DNA of 64,000 nucleotides from contig NZ_AVPJ01000003.1 of NCBI RefSeq assembly GCF_000768705.1, positions 124,001-188,000 of the forward strand, written 5' to 3'. Position numbers and translations under genes: made by a program. The notes under the pieces were generated by a model, which ran no database searches, was not told where the DNA came from, and worked only from the letters and a program-made list of their open reading frames with translations. Position 1 is the first letter of the stretch, and every line of letters starts with the position of its first letter. Below are positions 33,168 to 42,295 of this stretch, one piece after another. Source of the DNA: Knoellia sinensis KCTC 19936. Its GTDB lineage: Bacteria; Actinomycetota; Actinomycetes; Actinomycetales; Dermatophilaceae.

Positions 33168-33917
33168 TCAGTAGGCCTTGAGCGAGGAGATGAGCCACCG
33201 GTTGCCGACGCGCTCCATCGTCGCGATGACACGGTTCTGGTCGATCGAGGGTTCCTTCTGCGCATCGCTGGTGCGGGCCTGGTTGACGAACGCTTGGATG
33301 GTCACGCTGTCGTCGGTCTGCGACATCACCCCGACCTCGTAGGCGCGGGCCTTGACCACGGTGTTGTCCTTCTGGGCGAGCGGGACGATGGTCTTGGTCA
33401 TCGTCTCGCCGAACTCCTTCTTGAAGCCGCCGGTGAGGAGCGCCTGGCTCGCGGGGAGCTGCTCGGTCATCGTTGCGTGGTTGTAGCTGAGGACCTGCTC
33501 CAGCGAAGAACGCGCTGTCGCACTGGCCGCGGAGGCTTCGCGGTTGCGGGCCTCCGGGTCCTCGCGGGTCACCATCAGGACCGTCGCCAGCAGGGCGAGC
33601 GCCACGGCAAGCGCGATCCCGGGGACGAGGAGCGCCCTGCGACCTGCCCCTCTGTCCACCTCCCCTACCGGGCCGTCAGTGCTGTGATCGCGACCCTTCC
33701 GGCCCGGTAGGTCGGATGCTTCGGCGTCGGCCGGCTCAACGACCGGGGCTTCCTCCCCGGCTACGGCACGGTCGTCCTCTGCACCTACCGGGCCGTCAGT
33801 GCTGTGATCGCGACCCTTCCCGCCCGGTAGGTCGGGGGTCTGGTCAGGGGAATGTTCGCGTGAGGGGCGCCGGCGCTCGCCAGCGACGCGGGGGCGACGA
33901 TTAGCCGACGAACTCAA
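33168..33917 (-). CDS. Mce-associated membrane protein with duplicated palindromic element
   Basis: Last gene of the Mce operon. From the TTG at 33917 (GGAAGGTGGAG upstream, overlapping the end of the preceding gene) it is 249 residues. Residues 1 to about 90 are a charged disordered N-terminal tail. A single membrane segment (VPGIALAVALALLATVLMV) follows, then a NTF2-like periplasmic domain (SYNHATMTEQLPASQALLTG) of the Mas type. There is no in-frame ATG, and the only GTG lies just before the membrane segment, so the true start could be there. The disordered tail contains the 12-residue peptide KGRDHSTDGPVG twice, encoded by a 51-bp repeat. Confidence 0.8.
   Translation of the reverse strand: MSSSANRRPRVAGERRRPSREHSPDQTPDLPGGKGRDHSTDGPVGAEDDRAVAGEEAPVVEPADAEASDLPGRKGRDHSTDGPVGEVDRGAGRRALLVPGIALAVALALLATVLMVTREDPEARNREASAASATARSSLEQVLSYNHATMTEQLPASQALLTGGFKKEFGETMTKTIVPLAQKDNTVVKARAYEVGVMSQTDDSVTIQAFVNQARTSDAQKEPSIDQNRVIATMERVGNRWLISSLKAY
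33665..33715. repeat. 51-bp palindromic repeat, copy A (in CDS)
   Basis: CTACCGGGCC at the start faces GGCCCGGTAG near the end, so the element is itself an inverted repeat with a conserved centre GTCAGTGCTGTGATCGCGAC. It matches the element at 33785 at 50 of 51 positions, exactly 120 bases apart, so both copies are in the same reading frame. Confidence 0.85.
33785..33835. repeat. 51-bp palindromic repeat, copy B (in CDS)
   Basis: Second copy of the element at 33665, with a single substitution (G to C) in the right arm. It encodes DLPGGKGRDHSTDGPVG in the disordered N-terminal tail of the Mce-associated protein. Confidence 0.85.
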
Positions 33918-34392
33918 GGCGCTCCACCTTCCACTGCTCGCCCACTCGGCGGAGGCCGAGCTTGGTGCGATAGGTCTTCTTCTCCCCTTGTGGCACAACG
34001 GTATTGGTCGTCGGCGCGATGATTCCGACGATCACGGTCGCCGAGTCACGGTCACCGTCGACAAGGGCGGCCTCGGACCGCTCGACGCTGCTCACCGACT
34101 TGTTCTCGACGATGACCTTCTTGAGGTCTTCGAGCTGCTGGGAGTAGCTCGTGAGGAACTCACCCGTCGCGCCCGCCTTGACTCGACCGGTGTCCTGGTC
34201 GACCTTGCGGTAGTCGATCGTCGCGAAGTTCACGGCGAGCTGGCGCCCCGCGGCCAGGGCCTCGGTCTGGGCCTGCTCGGTCTGCCGGGTGTCCCACCAG
34301 GCTCGGCCGCGTGTGGCCGCGAGGGCGACCGTGGCGACGAGTGCGAGCACCGTGAAGGCCCACATCATCCGGACGGTTGTCGTACGGCTCAT
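33901..34392 (-). CDS. Mce-associated membrane protein
   Basis: 163 residues from the ATG at 34392, which overlaps the mceF stop by four bases. It has one N-terminal membrane segment (MMWAFTVLALVATVALAAT) and a periplasmic NTF2-like domain (FATIDYRKVDQDTGRVKAGA, KKTYRTKLGLRRVGEQWKVE). Such Mas proteins accompany Mce complexes and stabilise them; the exact role here is inferred. The upstream ORF extension has no homology. Confidence 0.85.
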   Translation of the reverse strand: MSRTTTVRMMWAFTVLALVATVALAATRGRAWWDTRQTEQAQTEALAAGRQLAVNFATIDYRKVDQDTGRVKAGATGEFLTSYSQQLEDLKKVIVENKSVSSVERSEAALVDGDRDSATVIVGIIAPTTNTVVPQGEKKTYRTKLGLRRVGEQWKVERLEFVG

Positions 34393-35660
34393 CGAGCTGC
34401 CTCCTGCATCATCCACGACCATGAATCTGCGCCCGCTGCACCGCCGGTGGGCGCGAGGGGTGCGGAGATCTGCGGGCTGCCCTCGGCGAACGCGTCGTTC
34501 CCGAGCGGGAGCAACTGACCACCCATGGCGAGCGGGTGCGAGGACGCAACACCACTCCGGGGTCGGGGTGCGTTCTGTGCGCCACGCACGTTGGACGCCG
34601 ACCCACGGGGCAGGGTGCACCCAGCCGAGGCGTTGACCGGCGGAAGGTTCTGGGTCTGGTTGGGGTCGATCTTCTTGGTCCCTTCATAGCCACGGGTGCA
34701 GGCGGCTGGCTGCATCCCGGTCTGGAGCCCGAAGTGGGCGGTGCCGTCACCCGGGACGACGGTGAAGCTGCCGGCCACGGCCTCCGGATAGGTCACGAAC
34801 ATCTGCTCGATGCCGTCGATCCGCGAGGTGGTCACCTGACCCACGGTGATGAGGTTGGCGATGAGCACGCCGAGGTTGGCCTCGTTGTCCTTGATGAGGG
34901 TCTCGAGCTCCTTCGACGCCACCACGCCTCGATCGAGGATGAGCCGGAGGTCCGCGTCGGACTTCTGCAGCGTCTCCGACAGGTTGGCGAAGTCGGTGGC
35001 GAAGTTCTTGATCTCCGGCGCCGTCTCCCGCTGGGTGTCGAGGACGGTCTTGCTCTGCTGGAGCAGACGCACGGTCTCGGGCAGCGCGTCGATGGCGGCC
35101 TGGGTGAGCAGGTCCCCGTTGTCGATGAGTCGTCCCAGATCAGGGCCGGAGCCTTCGAATCCGGTCCCGAGTTCGTCGATCACGGTGCGCAGGTCCTCTT
35201 GGTCCACCGACTTCACCGTCTTGTCGACGTGCAGCAGGAGTTCGTCGACTCGGATCGGGTATGCCGTGTCCTTGCGTGGGATGACATCTCCCGTTGCGAG
35301 GACGGGGCCTCCGAAGGACCGGGGCTGGAGGTCGAGGTACTGCTCGCCGACCGCCGAGCGGTTCTCGACGACGGCCTTGGTGTCCTTGGGGACTTCGGCG
35401 CCGCGGTCGAGCTGGGCCTGCACGAGGACGCCGTCCTTCTCGAGCTCGAGGCCTGTCACCCTGCCGACCTTGACGCCACGGTAGGTGACCTCGGAGCCGA
35501 CGAAGATGCCTCCGGACTGGGCGAAGCTCGCGGAGAACTCCGCTCCTCCGCCGAGCAACCGCTGGGTGAGGCCCACGTAGTTCGCCGACAGGATCGAGAC
35601 ACCGACGATGGTGATGAGCAGGAAGGCAGCAAGCTGCGCCTTGGTCAGGGTGCGGATCAT
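34389..35660 (-). CDS. mceF: Mce family protein MceF
   Basis: Periplasmic Mce/MlaD-domain subunit of the import complex, 423 residues. One N-terminal membrane anchor (FLLITIVGVSILSANYV), then the MlaD domain (GIFVGSEVTYRGVKVGRVTG, YLDLQP), a helical coiled region and a C-terminal disordered tail. It starts at ATG 35660, overlapping the mceE stop by four bases. Sixth of six mce genes; subunit letter assigned by order. Confidence 0.9.
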   Translation of the reverse strand: MIRTLTKAQLAAFLLITIVGVSILSANYVGLTQRLLGGGAEFSASFAQSGGIFVGSEVTYRGVKVGRVTGLELEKDGVLVQAQLDRGAEVPKDTKAVVENRSAVGEQYLDLQPRSFGGPVLATGDVIPRKDTAYPIRVDELLLHVDKTVKSVDQEDLRTVIDELGTGFEGSGPDLGRLIDNGDLLTQAAIDALPETVRLLQQSKTVLDTQRETAPEIKNFATDFANLSETLQKSDADLRLILDRGVVASKELETLIKDNEANLGVLIANLITVGQVTTSRIDGIEQMFVTYPEAVAGSFTVVPGDGTAHFGLQTGMQPAACTRGYEGTKKIDPNQTQNLPPVNASAGCTLPRGSASNVRGAQNAPRPRSGVASSHPLAMGGQLLPLGNDAFAEGSPQISAPLAPTGGAAGADSWSWMMQEAAR

Positions 35661-36886
35661 GCGGCACCGCCTCCGTAGAGCGTGGTCCACGATCGGTCGG
35701 CACCGGCCGAGCCACCGGTGCACAGCGGCGGACACAGCGGGTTGCGCGGTGGCGTCGTGCCCGTCGGCCGGGGAGTGCTCGTCGGAACGTTCGGGACGGG
35801 AACGGGGGCTGACGGCATCGGGACCGGTGGCACGGGCAGAGTCGGCCCCTTCGGCAGCGTGAGTCCGGGGATGGGGCTGCCGGGAACCCCGTTCTCGAGG
35901 AGCTTGAACTCGCGCAGGTCGAGGTCTGCAGTGACTCCGAGGTTGACGTAGTCACCCTTGATCGCCTCGAGCGTCTTGTCGGGGAAGGGGTACGTCAGCA
36001 GCAGCTGGAGCGACTGCGGGAGGGCATCGCCGGCCTTGTTGAGCTGCGTGAGGATCGGCGCCAGCGCCTTGAGGTTGGCCAGCGTGTCCTCCTTGGACCC
36101 CTGAATGACCGTGGTGCCGACGGCCCCGAGGCGACTCAGCGCCTGAAGCATCTGGGTCAGCTGGACGCGCTGGTCGGCGAGGACCTTGAGCCCCTTGGGG
36201 ATCTCCTGAAGCGTTGTGGCGATGAGTTCCTTCTGCTCGGCGAGGCGGGCGGCCAGTTTGTCGACCATCTCGATCGCGCGCACGATCTCGGCCTTCTGGT
36301 CCTCAAGTCCCCCGATGAAGGTGTTGAGCTCGCCGATGAGGTGCTTGATCTCGTGGGTGTTGCCCCGCAGCGCGTTGTTGAGCTCGCGCTCGATGACACC
36401 GAGCTGTGCGATGCCGCCGCCGTTGAGCAGCAACGACATCGCCGAGAGGACCTCTTCGACCTCGGGGTTGCGGTTGGTGCGCTCGAGCGGAATCAGGTCA
36501 CCCTCGGAGAGGGTTCCCTCGGCCTTGCCGCGCACCGGCCCGGACAGCGCGATGTATTTCTCACCGAGCAGCGAGGACTGCTTGAGCTCGGCGGTGGCGT
36601 TGTCCGGCAGCTTGCTCGACTCGGGGATCGAGAGCGTGACTCGGGCAGTCCACCCGTTGAGCTCGATCTTCTCGACCTGGCCGACGGCCACCTCGTTGAT
36701 CTTCACCGCGGACTTGGGCACCAGGTCGAGGACGTCGGCGAAATCGACCTTGACGGTCATCGACGGACCTTCGCCCTTGGCCCCTCCGGGAAGGGGTAGG
36801 TCGAATGCACCCTGGCACGAGGACAGAACCAGTGCGCTGGCCACGGCGATGGTGACGGCGCGAGCCGAGCGGACGGCATACGTCAT
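35657..36886 (-). CDS. mceE: Mce family lipoprotein MceE
   Basis: 409 residues. The signal peptide ends in a lipobox-like LVLSSC, so this is the lipidated Mce subunit (LprK-type position). The MlaD domain covers VDFADVLDLVPKSAVKINEV and KYIALS, followed by a long helical region and a Pro/Thr-rich C-terminus. AAGGAGGA precedes the ATG at 36886. Codons 2-7 (TYAVRS) contain the extended CGGCATAC element, identical over 18 bases to one in the S10 leader. The ORF stays open upstream to 37171 without homology. Confidence 0.9.
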   Translation of the reverse strand: MTYAVRSARAVTIAVASALVLSSCQGAFDLPLPGGAKGEGPSMTVKVDFADVLDLVPKSAVKINEVAVGQVEKIELNGWTARVTLSIPESSKLPDNATAELKQSSLLGEKYIALSGPVRGKAEGTLSEGDLIPLERTNRNPEVEEVLSAMSLLLNGGGIAQLGVIERELNNALRGNTHEIKHLIGELNTFIGGLEDQKAEIVRAIEMVDKLAARLAEQKELIATTLQEIPKGLKVLADQRVQLTQMLQALSRLGAVGTTVIQGSKEDTLANLKALAPILTQLNKAGDALPQSLQLLLTYPFPDKTLEAIKGDYVNLGVTADLDLREFKLLENGVPGSPIPGLTLPKGPTLPVPPVPMPSAPVPVPNVPTSTPRPTGTTPPRNPLCPPLCTGGSAGADRSWTTLYGGGAA

Positions 36887-38151
36887 GGCTTGTCCTCCTT
36901 GGGAAGGAGGCCGCCGAGCGTGGCGTCGGCACCTCGAATGGTGACGTCCACGGTCTCGGCCGTCGGCTTCTCCGGCGATGCCGCGGCAGCGCTGGGGGCC
37001 AGGGTCGCTGCGACCCCGGGGACGGTGAACGCGGCAGGAAGTGCGGACAGGCCGGGCAGGTTGAGCACTCCGGGCACCGGAAGACCGCCCTTGGGGATGG
37101 TTCGCTGCAGGAGAGTGCAGAGGTTGGGGTTCGCGTTCCCCGTGCCAGTCGGCCCCGTGAGCAGTGAGCACAGGATCAGGGCCGGGTCGTCGAGGCCCTC
37201 GATGTTGCTGCGGGTGTCGAGCGTGCCCGACGCCGGGTTGTAGGCGAGTTGCAGGTTCGAGAGGGCCCCTGGAGCGTTGTCGAGCGTCTTGGCCAGGGCG
37301 TCGCGCTTGGACGCCACCGCAGTGGTGAGGCCCGTGAGCTGCTCGACGTCCTTGGTGAGCACGGTGCGGTTGTCCTTGACGAAGCTCGAGATCTCGTTGA
37401 GCGCCACGGCGAGGTTCTTGAGCGCCGCCTCGAGGTCGTCACGTTCGCCGTCGAGCTGGTCCGAGACCTTGGACAGGTCGGTGTTGAGTCGCCGGACCTG
37501 TTCGTCGTTCTTGGCGAGCATCCCGGTGAAGGTCTCGAGGTTCTTGACCGTGGCGAACAGGTCACCACGACCTTCCGCGAACGTCTGGACCGCCTGTGAG
37601 AGACCGCGATTCATGTCGTTGAGGTTCTGGCCGTTGCCCTTGAGGTTGCGGGCACTCGTGTCGAGCATCCGGGTGAGAGCACCCTCCTTGTTGGCTCCCT
37701 CGGGGCCCAGGGCGACCATCAACTCGTCGAGGGTCTGCGAGATCCGGTCCAGCTCCACGGGAACGGCGGTGCGCTCTCGGGGAATGGTCGCTCCGTCCTT
37801 CATGACCGCGCCGCTCGTGTAGGCCGGGAGCAGCTGCACGTAGCGGTCACTCACCAGCGAGGGTGCGACAACGGCCGCCTTCGCGTCGGCGGGCACCTTG
37901 ACGTCCTCGTCGACCTCGAAGGTGACCCGGACCGTCTCGCCTCGCGGCTCGACCTCGGTGACCTGGCCGACGTGGACTCCGAGGACCCGAACGTCCGATC
38001 CGGGGAAGAGGCCCACCGCGCGCGAGAAGTCGCCGGTCACGGTGACCTTGTCGCCTCGGGGCCACCAGACGAACGCGGCCGCCACGAGGCCCACGACGAC
38101 GAGGGCCGCGATGACCTTGGGCAGGATGCTCGGCTTCTGTCCGTGCTTCAT
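36883..38151 (-). CDS. mceD: Mce family protein MceD
   Basis: 422 residues from ATG 38151 (MKHGQKPSILPK). Membrane anchor VIAALVVVGLVAAAFVWW, MlaD domain (VTGDFSRAVGLFPGSDVRVL, YVQLLPAY), then long helices and a Pro/Ala-rich tail. It overlaps the stops of both neighbours by four bases. Confidence 0.9.
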   Translation of the reverse strand: MKHGQKPSILPKVIAALVVVGLVAAAFVWWPRGDKVTVTGDFSRAVGLFPGSDVRVLGVHVGQVTEVEPRGETVRVTFEVDEDVKVPADAKAAVVAPSLVSDRYVQLLPAYTSGAVMKDGATIPRERTAVPVELDRISQTLDELMVALGPEGANKEGALTRMLDTSARNLKGNGQNLNDMNRGLSQAVQTFAEGRGDLFATVKNLETFTGMLAKNDEQVRRLNTDLSKVSDQLDGERDDLEAALKNLAVALNEISSFVKDNRTVLTKDVEQLTGLTTAVASKRDALAKTLDNAPGALSNLQLAYNPASGTLDTRSNIEGLDDPALILCSLLTGPTGTGNANPNLCTLLQRTIPKGGLPVPGVLNLPGLSALPAAFTVPGVAATLAPSAAAASPEKPTAETVDVTIRGADATLGGLLPKEDKP

Positions 38152-39119
38152 CGGCTCACCGTCCCGACGGGAACCGTGAGGTTCTGGATGTAGGTGTCGA
38201 ACCACTGACCCGTACCCAGTGCACTCGCGAAGACCCGCGTGAACGGGACCATGGCGTCGATGGTCTTGGTGAGGTCGGCTTCGTGTTTGCGCAGCGTCTC
38301 GAGGACCTTGTTGAGTTCCGCGAGCGCGGGCCCCAGCGCTGCACGGTTGTCGCGCACGAGCCCGGTGATCTGCACGGCCATCGCGCTCGTGTTGGTGAAC
38401 AGCGTGTGGATGGCTTCGCGGCGCTCATAGAGCTCGGCCAGGAGCAGGTCGGCGTCGACGATGATCTTCTCGATGACCTTGTTCTGGTCCGCCAACGTGC
38501 CCGACACCGAGTTGCTCGCCTTGAGCAGCGCCTTGAGTTCGGTGTCCCGGCTGGCGATGGTGCGTGAGAGTCGGGTCAGTCCGTCGAGCGCGAGCCTGAC
38601 GTTCTCGGGGGTGCCGGAGAACTCGGTCGCGAGGGTGTCGAGGGAGTCCGCCAACTGCTCGGTGTCGATGCTCTCGGTGGTCTCGGTGAGGTCGGAGAAC
38701 GCATCGATGATGTCGTAGCTCGACACCGTGCGCGATGTCGGGATCGTCGCGCCCTCCGGCATCTGGCCCCGGCCCTTGGGCTCGAGTGAGACGTACTTCT
38801 GGCCGAGCAGGGTCTTCATCCGGATCGAGGCGCCTGACTCCGGGCCGAAGGACACGTCCTCGGTGATGCGGAAGTCGACGTCGACCTTGTTGCCCGCAAG
38901 GCGCACGTCGGTGACCTTGCCGACTCGGACGCCGGCGATGCGGACGTCGTCCCCCACTCGGAGTCCGCCTGCTTCGGTGAACGACGCGACATAGGAGTCA
39001 CCACCGCCGATGATGGGGAGCTTCGAGGCGTTGAACGCGGCGAAGAGGACGAGACCGATGGCGATGAGGCCCGCGATCCCGATCGGCAATGGGTCTCGCG
39101 AACGGAACGGCGTGTTCAT
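38148..39119 (-). CDS. mceC: Mce family protein MceC
   Basis: 323 residues from ATG 39119. Membrane anchor IAGLIAIGLVLFAAFNAS, then SYVASFTEAGGLRVGDDVRI and KYVSLEPKG of the MlaD domain, followed by the helical part. Shorter C-terminus than MceD-F. ATGA overlap with the mceB stop. Confidence 0.9.
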   Translation of the reverse strand: MNTPFRSRDPLPIGIAGLIAIGLVLFAAFNASKLPIIGGGDSYVASFTEAGGLRVGDDVRIAGVRVGKVTDVRLAGNKVDVDFRITEDVSFGPESGASIRMKTLLGQKYVSLEPKGRGQMPEGATIPTSRTVSSYDIIDAFSDLTETTESIDTEQLADSLDTLATEFSGTPENVRLALDGLTRLSRTIASRDTELKALLKASNSVSGTLADQNKVIEKIIVDADLLLAELYERREAIHTLFTNTSAMAVQITGLVRDNRAALGPALAELNKVLETLRKHEADLTKTIDAMVPFTRVFASALGTGQWFDTYIQNLTVPVGTVSR

Positions 39120-40144
39120 CGGCACCTCGCAGCAGCGACGTTGTAGCCCAGCCCACCCGGGGTCGGTCCGGTGGGCAGGAGCAGGTTCTCGACGTCGAAC
39201 CGGCAGAGATAGAAGTTGAACCAGGACCCGTAGGTCGTCGTCCGCGTGATCGTGGCGATCTTCTCCGGCGACCCGGTGATGAACTTCTCGTACAGAGCCG
39301 TGTTGGCGGGCTCGTTGAGGTTCTTGGCCAACGCACCGAGCTGGGCGATGTCGGTCTTGAGGTCCGGTCGGCCGGCGGCCAGCAACTGCGCGGTCTCGTC
39401 GGCCACGGAGTTGATGTTGGTGAGCGACTCGCCGATGGCCTTGCGGTCAGCCGCCAGCCCGGAGACGAAGCGCTGCAACTGGATGAGCAGCTCGCCGAGT
39501 GCGCTGTCGTGCCGCTCGACGGTGGTGAGCACGGTCGTGAGGTTGGTGATGACGCGGCCGATGACCTCGTCTCGATCCGCCAACGTCCCGGTGAGCGAGG
39601 CGGTCTGGCCGAGCAGCGTGTTGATGTTGCCGCCCTCACCCTGGAGCACCGAGATGATCTGCGCCGAGAGCTCGTTGACGTCCTTCGGGGACAGGGCCGC
39701 GAACAGCGGCTTGAACCCGTTGAAGAGGACGGTGAGATCGAGCGCGGGGTGGGTGCGTTCCAGGGGGATGGTGTCACCGTCCTTGAGCGCAGTGGCCTCC
39801 CCCGGTCCCTGCGTCAGGGCGATGTAGCGCTCGCCGACGAGGTTGCGGTACTTGATCGTCGCGACCGTTCCACGAGTCAGAGTGCTGCTGGAGAGGACGT
39901 CGAACGTGACGTCCGCATGGGTGCGATCACCCGCGACCTTGATGTCCTTGACCGTGCCGACACGCACGCCGGCGATGCGGACCTCGTGGCCCTTGGCCAG
40001 TCCCGTGACGTCGGTGAACACCGCCTTGAACGCGTTGCGATCGCCGGGCTGGATGTTGGCGATCGTTGCCGCGAGGGTGCCCGTGGCGAGAATCGTCACG
40101 AGGGCGAAGATCAGGAACTTCACCAGACTCGGGGTCGTCTTCAC
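39116..40144 (-). CDS. mceB: Mce family protein MceB
   Basis: 342 residues. Membrane anchor LVKFLIFALVTILATGTLAA, MlaD domain (FTDVTGLAKGHEVRIAGVRV, LVGERYIALTQ), then helices ending RFDVENLLLPTGPTPGGL. ATGA overlap with the mceA stop. Confidence 0.9.
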   Translation of the reverse strand: MKTTPSLVKFLIFALVTILATGTLAATIANIQPGDRNAFKAVFTDVTGLAKGHEVRIAGVRVGTVKDIKVAGDRTHADVTFDVLSSSTLTRGTVATIKYRNLVGERYIALTQGPGEATALKDGDTIPLERTHPALDLTVLFNGFKPLFAALSPKDVNELSAQIISVLQGEGGNINTLLGQTASLTGTLADRDEVIGRVITNLTTVLTTVERHDSALGELLIQLQRFVSGLAADRKAIGESLTNINSVADETAQLLAAGRPDLKTDIAQLGALAKNLNEPANTALYEKFITGSPEKIATITRTTTYGSWFNFYLCRFDVENLLLPTGPTPGGLGYNVAAARCR

Positions 40145-41451
40145 TGGTTCACCACCATTCCCCGCAGCATCGGCCCGGCGAGCAGAGTTGCCAGCGAGGC
40201 ATCCTCCCCCTGCTTCACACCGACCAGCGCGCCCACGACCTTCTGCTCCTCGATCGTCCCGGCAACGCCTGCGTCCACCGCGGGGATCCGAGCAGCCCCG
40301 GGCGCGAGGAACGCCTGCGGCAACGTCGACATGGATGCCCCAGTCGTGGCCCCATCGGTGCCGTCATCGAACTTGGTCGCGCCGGCCGGATTGGCCTGGC
40401 TCCCCCTCGTGTTGTTGGGCAGGCCATGGCAGTTGGGTGCGCGCTTCTCGCCCCACGCCGGCTCCTCGCCCGGGTGGTACGGCTCCCGCTGTGGCGCCAT
40501 CTCGAGGGTGATGTGGAAGACACCGTCGCGCACGATGCCCTCCGCGCGAGGGAGGAACCTGACGAGGCCCTGCGTGAAGCACGGATAGATCGGCGAGTGC
40601 TTCGCCAGCACCTGGAGGGTAGGCCGCTGGACCCGACCCACCTGGATGATCCGGTTCTGGTTCGTCTCCAGGAACCCCGCGGTCGTGTTGGCGAAGCCGG
40701 CCGTGCCGGCGAGGAAGCCCGAGAGCTCCTTCTGCTTCTCGACAATGGTGGCATTGGTCGTGAGCAGCGCCTTCGCCGCGCGGAGCAGCTCGGGTGCCGC
40801 CACGGCATACGTGCTTGCCAGATCGGCCAAACCGGAGATGTCGGCCTGGATCGTCGGCATGTGCGGGTTGAGCTGGGTGAAGTACTCGTCGACGAGGACG
40901 AGGTTCTTGCCGAGCTTCGTCCCCCGCCCGTCGAGCGCCGTCGCGAGAGCGTTGAGGGTGGCTGCGAGCTTCGCCGGCTCGATCGAGCGCAGCAGCGGCA
41001 GGAGGTCCTCGAAGACCTGCTCCAGTTCGATGGCCACCGTCGTGCGGTCCTGGGGGATCACGTCACCCGCGCGGATCGCCCGCCCGGGCTCCCCCGCGGG
41101 TGCCACCAGGTCGACATAGCGCTCACCGAAGAGGGTCTTGGGCAACAGGCGGGCGCTCACCTTGGCCGGGATGAGGGGGACCATCTCCGGCTTGAGGGCC
41201 AGGTGCAGCGTCGCCCCTGCAGGCGTGGAGTCGATGCTGCGCACCTCCCCGACGATCAGTCCGCGGATCTTGACGTCCGATGCGGCCTGCATCTGGCTGC
41301 CGATGCGGTCGGTGTTGAGGGTCACCTCCACGACGTCCGTGAACACCTTCTTGAAGGATGCAATGGAGAGGCTGAGGAGGAGGGCGATGACGAGTAGGAA
41401 CGCCACGCCATAGGTGCGGTGACCGAGTCGTCCGAGAGTGGAATTGGCCAT
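40141..41451 (-). CDS. mceA: Mce family protein MceA
   Basis: 436 residues from ATG 41451 (MANSTLGRLGHRTYGV). Membrane anchor AFLLVIALLLSLSIASF, MlaD domain (VTLNTDRIGSQMQAASDVKI, LFGERYVDLVAP), helical region and a C-terminal domain (HSPIYPCFTQG) typical of MceA. First of the six mce genes, two bases after the second permease gene. The ORF runs upstream to 41490 inside yrbE without homology. Confidence 0.9.
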   Translation of the reverse strand: MANSTLGRLGHRTYGVAFLLVIALLLSLSIASFKKVFTDVVEVTLNTDRIGSQMQAASDVKIRGLIVGEVRSIDSTPAGATLHLALKPEMVPLIPAKVSARLLPKTLFGERYVDLVAPAGEPGRAIRAGDVIPQDRTTVAIELEQVFEDLLPLLRSIEPAKLAATLNALATALDGRGTKLGKNLVLVDEYFTQLNPHMPTIQADISGLADLASTYAVAAPELLRAAKALLTTNATIVEKQKELSGFLAGTAGFANTTAGFLETNQNRIIQVGRVQRPTLQVLAKHSPIYPCFTQGLVRFLPRAEGIVRDGVFHITLEMAPQREPYHPGEEPAWGEKRAPNCHGLPNNTRGSQANPAGATKFDDGTDGATTGASMSTLPQAFLAPGAARIPAVDAGVAGTIEEQKVVGALVGVKQGEDASLATLLAGPMLRGMVVNQ

Positions 41452-41453
41452 GG

Positions 41454-42281
41454 CTAACCCGCGATCCTCACGGTGGTTGTCGCGCCCCACACCGCGAGCG
41501 AGAAGAAGAAGTCGACGACGTTCACGGCGACGATCGAGGTCCGCACGGCCTTGCCGACGGCCACGCCCACACCTGCGGGACCACCGCTGGCGTTGTAGCC
41601 GTAGTAGCAGTGGATCAGGATGATGATCACGGCGAAGACGAGCACCTTGAGGAACGAATAGAGGATGTCTATCGGCGGTAAGAACAGATGGAAGTAGTGG
41701 TCATAGGTGCCCTTGGACTGCCCGAAGTAGTCGGTGACGATGAAGCGCGTCGCGGCATAGGACGACAGCAGACCAATGACATAGAGCGGGATGACGGCGA
41801 TGAAGCCCGCGATCATTCGCGTCGTCACGAGGAACGGCAGTGACGGAATGCCCATGACCTCGAGGGCGTCGACCTCCTCCGAGATCCGCATCGCGCCGAG
41901 TTGGGCGGTGAAGCCACAACCCACCGTGGCAGCGAGGGCGAGTCCGGCGACGAGGGGCGCGATCTCACGGGTGTTGAGGTAGGCCGCGAGGAAGCCGGCG
42001 AAGGCACCGGTGCCGAGTTGGTTCAGGGACGAGTAGCCCTGGAGGCCGACCTGGCTTCCGGTGAAGAACGCCATGAAGGTGAGCACGCCGACCGTGCCAC
42101 CGATGACGCTCAGGGCGCCCGTGCCGAGGGAGACCTCGGCGAGAAGCCGCAAGATCTCCTTCTTGTAGCGGCGGATCGTGCGCGGGCTCCAGGACAGGGA
42201 GCGCACGTAGAAGTGCATCTGGTCGCTCAGGCCGTCGAGCGTCTTGCCCGGGAGCGCGGCGAGGTCCTTGGTACGGGTCAT
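41454..42281 (-). CDS. yrbEB: YrbE/MlaE-family permease, second
   Basis: 275 residues, about six membrane segments. MlaE family signatures: GTVGVLTFMAFFTGSQVGLQ, LGAMRISEEVDALEVMGI and IPLYVIGLLSSY. It forms the heterodimeric channel of the Mce ABC importer with the preceding permease. The gap to the first permease gene is 14 bases. Confidence 0.93.
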   Translation of the reverse strand: MTRTKDLAALPGKTLDGLSDQMHFYVRSLSWSPRTIRRYKKEILRLLAEVSLGTGALSVIGGTVGVLTFMAFFTGSQVGLQGYSSLNQLGTGAFAGFLAAYLNTREIAPLVAGLALAATVGCGFTAQLGAMRISEEVDALEVMGIPSLPFLVTTRMIAGFIAVIPLYVIGLLSSYAATRFIVTDYFGQSKGTYDHYFHLFLPPIDILYSFLKVLVFAVIIILIHCYYGYNASGGPAGVGVAVGKAVRTSIVAVNVVDFFFSLAVWGATTTVRIAG

Positions 42282-42295
42282 CGTTGATCCACCCC

